NCBI GenBank assembly: GCA_946480705.1
Contig: CAMLLF010000141.1
Location: 1-8,415, forward strand
Length of the DNA: 8,415 nt
From: an uncultured Lysobacteraceae bacterium
GTDB taxonomy: Bacteria > Pseudomonadota > Gammaproteobacteria > Xanthomonadales > Rhodanobacteraceae
Direction of reading: 5' to 3'
Position numbers and translations under genes: made by a program. Every line of letters begins with the position of its first letter. The first letter of the stretch is position 1. Below the pieces are notes generated by a model. That model made no database searches, was not told the origin of the DNA, and was given only the letters and a program-made list of their open reading frames with translations. Of this stretch, positions 6,125 through 8,415 are shown in pieces.

Positions 6125-6962
6125 GCACGCGGACGGTGAACTGGTGGACACGGCGGTCGTCGGCCTTGCTGACGTGGAAGTCGAAGCCGCCGAAGGAGAT
6201 CTCCTCGCCGGTTTCGGGCAGGTGGCCGAATTCGGCCGTGACCATGCCGCCGATCGTGTCGAATTCCTCGTCCGGGAAGGCGCTGCCGAAGCGGTCGTTG
6301 AAATCGGCGATCGGCGTCAGCGCATTGACGAGCCACCGGCCGTCGATCTCGGTCACCTGGCGCGACGCGCTGTCGTCATCGTCGTCGTCGTCGTGCTCGT
6401 CGTCGATGTCGCCGACGATCTGTTCGAGCACGTCCTCGATCGTGATGAGACCCGCCACGCCGCCGTATTCGTCGACGACGATGGCCATGTGGTTGTGCGA
6501 GAGGCGGAACTCCTTGAGCAGGATGTTGAGCTTCTTCGACGCGGGAATCAGCGCGACCGGGCGCAGCAGCAGGCGGACGTCGGCGGGCGCGCCGTCGGAC
6601 AGGCAGCGCAGCAGGTCTTTCGCGAGCAGGATGCCGAGGATCTCGTCCTTTTCGTCGCCGTGGACCGGGAAGCGGGAATGTCCCGATTCGATGACGACCG
6701 CGAGATTTTCCTGGAACGGCGCGTTGGCCGGCAGGCTGACGACCTGTCCGCGGGGAACCATGACGTCGGCGACAGTGAGATCGGCGACTTCGATCGCACC
6801 TTCGACCATGGACAGCGTGTCGTTGGAGAGGAGGCCGTTGGCCTGCGCCTGGCGCAGTTCGTCGAGCAGTTCCTCGATATTGCGCGGCTCGCCCGACAGC
6901 GCCTGGCTCAGACGATCGAACCAGGAACGGTGGGCGGGCGTACTAGGGTGGTCCTCGCTCAT
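6114..6962 (-). CDS. corC: CorC/HlyC family CBS-pair protein (YbeX/CorC)
   Basis: A 282-residue protein, close to the length of CorC/YbeX. The start is the ATG at 6962 (MSEDHPS); 32 more open codons upstream look non-coding, and no strong Shine-Dalgarno is visible. Order of parts: an N-terminal helix with the motif WFDRLSQALSGEPRN and ELRQAQANGLL; two CBS domains (about residues 66-185) with VADVMVPRGQ, SRFPVHGDEKDEILGILLAKD, and HNHMAIVVDEYGGVAGLIT followed by IEDVLEQIVGDI; an acidic run of aspartates (about 186-197); and the C-terminal transporter-associated (CorC_HlyC) domain with FDTIGGMV, FGHLPETGE and a terminal beta-rich segment. No DUF21 transmembrane domain is present, as in short CorC. 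CorC has been linked to Mg2+/Co2+ efflux and, for YbeX, to ribosome and heat-stress phenotypes. It is the first gene of an operon with the DUF4105 gene (11-base overlap). The usual ybeY/ybeZ neighbours are not directly upstream; a DUF1501 gene is. Confidence 0.93.
   Translation of the reverse strand: MSEDHPSTPAHRSWFDRLSQALSGEPRNIEELLDELRQAQANGLLSNDTLSMVEGAIEVADLTVADVMVPRGQVVSLPANAPFQENLAVVIESGHSRFPVHGDEKDEILGILLAKDLLRCLSDGAPADVRLLLRPVALIPASKKLNILLKEFRLSHNHMAIVVDEYGGVAGLITIEDVLEQIVGDIDDEHDDDDDDDSASRQVTEIDGRWLVNALTPIADFNDRFGSAFPDEEFDTIGGMVTAEFGHLPETGEEISFGGFDFHVSKADDRRVHQFTVRVHAS
6372..6410. repeat. Imperfect TCG trinucleotide repeat encoding the CorC aspartate run
   Basis: On the plus strand this stretch is mostly TCG/GTC triplets with a few substitutions (for example TCA, TGC). 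On the coding minus strand it reads GAC/GAT codons giving the acidic run between the second CBS domain and the C-terminal domain. Length changes would stay in frame and only vary the number of aspartates. Confidence 0.7.
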
Positions 6963-6999
6963 CAGTCGCGGCAACTTGCCCATGCGGGGCGGGAGGCCG

Positions 7000-7005
7000 A
7001 GTGTA
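7000..7005 (-). promoter_or_regulatory. Possible -10 element (TACACT) for corC
   Basis: On the minus strand, TACACT ends 37 bases before the corC ATG at 6962. It lies within the same octamer, GCTACACT, seen before the EAL sensor gene. No convincing -35 is present at standard spacing. The 154-base gap from the DUF1501 stop makes an independent corC promoter likely somewhere here; assignment to this hexamer is tentative. Confidence 0.25.
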
Positions 7006-7038
7006 GCAGAGCGCCGCACCGGCGCCATGACACGCACG

Positions 7039-7053
7039 GCGCTCGCGGAGCGC
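7039..7053 (-). terminator. Small GC-rich hairpin downstream of the DUF1501 gene
   Basis: GCGCTC (7039-7044) and GAGCGC (7048-7053) form a perfect 6-bp stem with a 3-base loop, 64 bases past the DUF1501 stop codon. There is no T-run after it on the minus strand. An alternative pairing is GGAGCG (7047-7052) with CGCTCC (7076-7081). A weak candidate for ending the DUF1501 transcript before corC. Confidence 0.25.
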
Positions 7054-7084
7054 AACAAATCAATGAGTTACGTTCCGCTCCGAC

Positions 7085-7111
7085 GATTCCCGATTTCCAC
7101 TCCCGACTCCC
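7085..7111. repeat. Degenerate heptamer tandem repeat (GAYTCCC, about four units)
   Basis: Four successive units read GATTCCC, GATTTCC, ACTCCC and GACTCCC, one of them missing its first base. The block ends 5 bases before the DUF1501 stop codon complement (7117-7119), so it is the first transcribed sequence after that gene. Similar short TTCCCGA-type runs are, as I recall, frequent between genes in Xanthomonadales; that is memory, not a search. Confidence 0.6.
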
Positions 7112-7116
7112 GCGGC

Positions 7117-8415
7117 CTACTGAAACCCATTCGCAAAAATGCGGTCGCTTCCCGCCGGCGGCAGATCCGTGCCCTGGAAAATGCCGAGCGGGGTATAGCC
7201 GGAATAGCCCGGGAACGCATAGTACACATTGGGATTGCGCAGCCTGCGGATCACGGCTTCGGACATGACGCGACGGTAGTCGGTCGTCACCATGACGTCG
7301 GCGCCTTCGAACAATTGGTTCGTCGCGAGGCCGGCGAAGGTGCCGAAGGTCTGGCCGCCGTTCACCGAGCCGCCGAGCGCCATCATGATGTTGCCGTAGC
7401 CGTGGTCGGTGCCGCCGTCGTCGTTCTCGCGCACGCGCCGGCCGAATTCGCTCATGACGACGATGCTGGTCGTCGCTGCGTAGTTGGCCGCGCCGGTGCC
7501 GTTGAGATCGGTGTAGAACGCGCCGAGGGCGCGCGAGAGTTCCTCGACCTTGTTGCCGAAGAAGTCGTAGCTGTTGACCGGGCTGCCCTGGCCGTCGTGC
7601 GTGTCCCAGCCGCCGAGGTCGACGGTCGCGACGCGCATGCCGACGTCGCGCTTGATCAGCGTCGCGAGCATCTTGAGCTGCTGCGCGAATCCGCTGCCCG
7701 AGTCGTAGACCGCGCCGTTGGCCGGCGCGTAGGCGCCGAAGTCGATCGGCTTGATCACGTTGAGCGCGTCGATGGTCTGGCGTCCGGCTTCCTCGAACGC
7801 GCCGGCCTCGCTCCAGAGGTCGGGCAGCATGCCGAAGACCCCGCGCGCCCCCGGGGGCGCAGTCGTGCGGAAGTCCGGCTCGACGTTCCAGGCCCACGAG
7901 CCCGAATCGATGCGGAAGTCCGAGCCGCTGCCCATCGTGATGGTTTCGGTGCTGCCGAGCAGGCTCGTCGCCGTGATGCTGCCGGCGCTGACCGCGGGAA
8001 TCTGCACGGTGCCCGGCAGGTTCGCGGTTTCGAGCACGCGCGTGAGCCAGCCCACGCCGCCGCCCTGGCCGGCGAGGCCGACTTCCATGTTCGCCTGCGC
8101 GTCGAAATGGCTGCGCGTGACCGGTGCCGGCATGCCGGCGCCGAGCACGACGGCGAGCTTGTTGGCGGTGTAGAGATCGCGCAGCTGCGTGGCGCGCGGA
8201 TGCAGCCGCCACTGGTCGCTGCTGACCGCAAGCCCGGCGCCGGTGCCCGACAGCGGCACCTTCAGCGTCGGACGCGCGGTTTCGTAGGCGCCGCGGTTGG
8301 CGTTGCTGCCGCCCGGCGAGAACAGGCTGAGCCCGTCCATGCCGCCGCGCAGATAGACCACGACGAGCGTGTCGTAGCTGTTGGCCTGGGCCGCGGCGAA
8401 CGCGAGCTTGGTCGT
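7117..8415 (-). CDS. DUF1501 family secreted protein, lacking its N terminus (start beyond window)
   Basis: The frame is open from the right edge (TTKLAFAAAQANSYDTLVVV) to TAG at 7117-7119, 432 residues in the window; a GTG at 8361 lies mid-domain and is not the true start. Hallmarks of DUF1501, a family of the alkaline phosphatase/sulfatase-like fold, appear in order: VVYLRGGMDGLSLFSP, an ARPTL segment, a WRLHP segment, KLAVVLGAGMP, SHFDAQANMEVG, VATVDLGGWDTHDGQG, VVMSEFGRRVRENDDGGTDH and a GYGNIMMALGG segment. The Asp, His and Asp-His residues of GGWDTH and TDHG are candidate metal ligands. Such proteins usually carry a Tat or Sec signal and are often encoded next to a DUF1800 protein; the missing start and that neighbour would lie to the right. 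The protein ends in DRIFANGFQ, an unusual tail discussed in the findings. Enzymatic substrate is unknown. Downstream is a 154-base gap before corC on the same strand, so weak read-through into corC is possible. Confidence 0.9.
   Translation of the reverse strand, partial: TTKLAFAAAQANSYDTLVVVYLRGGMDGLSLFSPGGSNANRGAYETARPTLKVPLSGTGAGLAVSSDQWRLHPRATQLRDLYTANKLAVVLGAGMPAPVTRSHFDAQANMEVGLAGQGGGVGWLTRVLETANLPGTVQIPAVSAGSITATSLLGSTETITMGSGSDFRIDSGSWAWNVEPDFRTTAPPGARGVFGMLPDLWSEAGAFEEAGRQTIDALNVIKPIDFGAYAPANGAVYDSGSGFAQQLKMLATLIKRDVGMRVATVDLGGWDTHDGQGSPVNSYDFFGNKVEELSRALGAFYTDLNGTGAANYAATTSIVVMSEFGRRVRENDDGGTDHGYGNIMMALGGSVNGGQTFGTFAGLATNQLFEGADVMVTTDYRRVMSEAVIRRLRNPNVYYAFPGYSGYTPLGIFQGTDLPPAGSDRIFANGFQ

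Noticed and set aside
4397..6139. A 580-codon plus-strand open frame opposite the DUF4105 gene
   Set aside because: The translation is Gln/Arg-rich with no domain, while the opposite strand carries conserved DUF4105 motifs and TM helices.
6122..6151. GTG start at 6151 for the DUF4105 protein
   Set aside because: It would add nine polar residues ahead of the signal segment and enlarge the overlap with corC; the ATG at 6124 gives a typical short coupled overlap.
1..8415. CRISPR array, insertion sequence, tRNA or rRNA, toxin-antitoxin or defence genes
   Set aside because: I looked for regular spaced repeats, transposase motifs and tRNA-like cloverleaf arms and saw none; all long frames are accounted for by the genes listed.

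Overview
The window is a high-GC stretch (by eye roughly two thirds G+C, with strong G/C bias at third codon positions) of a Gram-negative proteobacterial chromosome. Membrane-anchored c-di-GMP-type signalling, a CorC protein, an orphan periplasmic binding protein, a LysR regulator, and short GAYTCCC-type and GAGTG-type intergenic repeats together suggest a gammaproteobacterium of the Xanthomonadales (Lysobacterales), possibly Rhodanobacteraceae. This placement is inference from gene content and sequence style; no marker gene is present.

Layout, left to right. (1) 1-561, plus: C-terminal part of a LysR-type regulator cut by the window edge. (2) 513-1751, minus: a 412-residue membrane-anchored protein of unknown function whose 3' end overlaps the LysR gene tail-to-tail by 49 bases. 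(3) 1752-1903: divergent intergenic region with a possible -10 element. (4) 1904-3878, plus: a two-TM sensor with HAMP, degenerate GGDEF and EAL domains, broken by an internal frame-shifting deletion inside the EAL domain. (5) 3906-3931: a hairpin between convergent genes. (6) 3939-4735, minus: an orphan SBP_bac_3-type periplasmic binding protein, also frameshifted, apparently by one lost base. (7) 4774-4856: a long imperfect inverted repeat. (8) 4844-6124 and 6114-6962, minus: a two-gene operon, corC followed by a DUF4105/Lnb-type membrane protein, overlapping by 11 bases. (9) 6963-7116: a gap with a heptamer repeat, a small hairpin and a possible corC promoter element. (10) 7117-8415, minus: most of a DUF1501 protein whose start lies beyond the right edge.

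The most interesting points are these. The slot after corC, occupied by the apolipoprotein N-acyltransferase gene lnt in enterobacteria, holds here a DUF4105 (Lnb-type) membrane protein, the family linked to an alternative lipoprotein N-acylation route. The convergent EAL sensor and periplasmic binding protein are both broken, which could mean joint decay of a ligand-sensing pair (compare NspS-MbaA) or local sequence error. The GGDEF half was already degenerate, so before the lesion the protein would have been a phosphodiesterase or c-di-GMP receptor rather than a cyclase. The DUF1501 protein ends in a short IFANGF-type tail that may be a lineage-specific C-terminal signal. There is no RNA gene, CRISPR array, insertion sequence or phage gene that I can see, and no gene-free stretch exceeds 300 bases.
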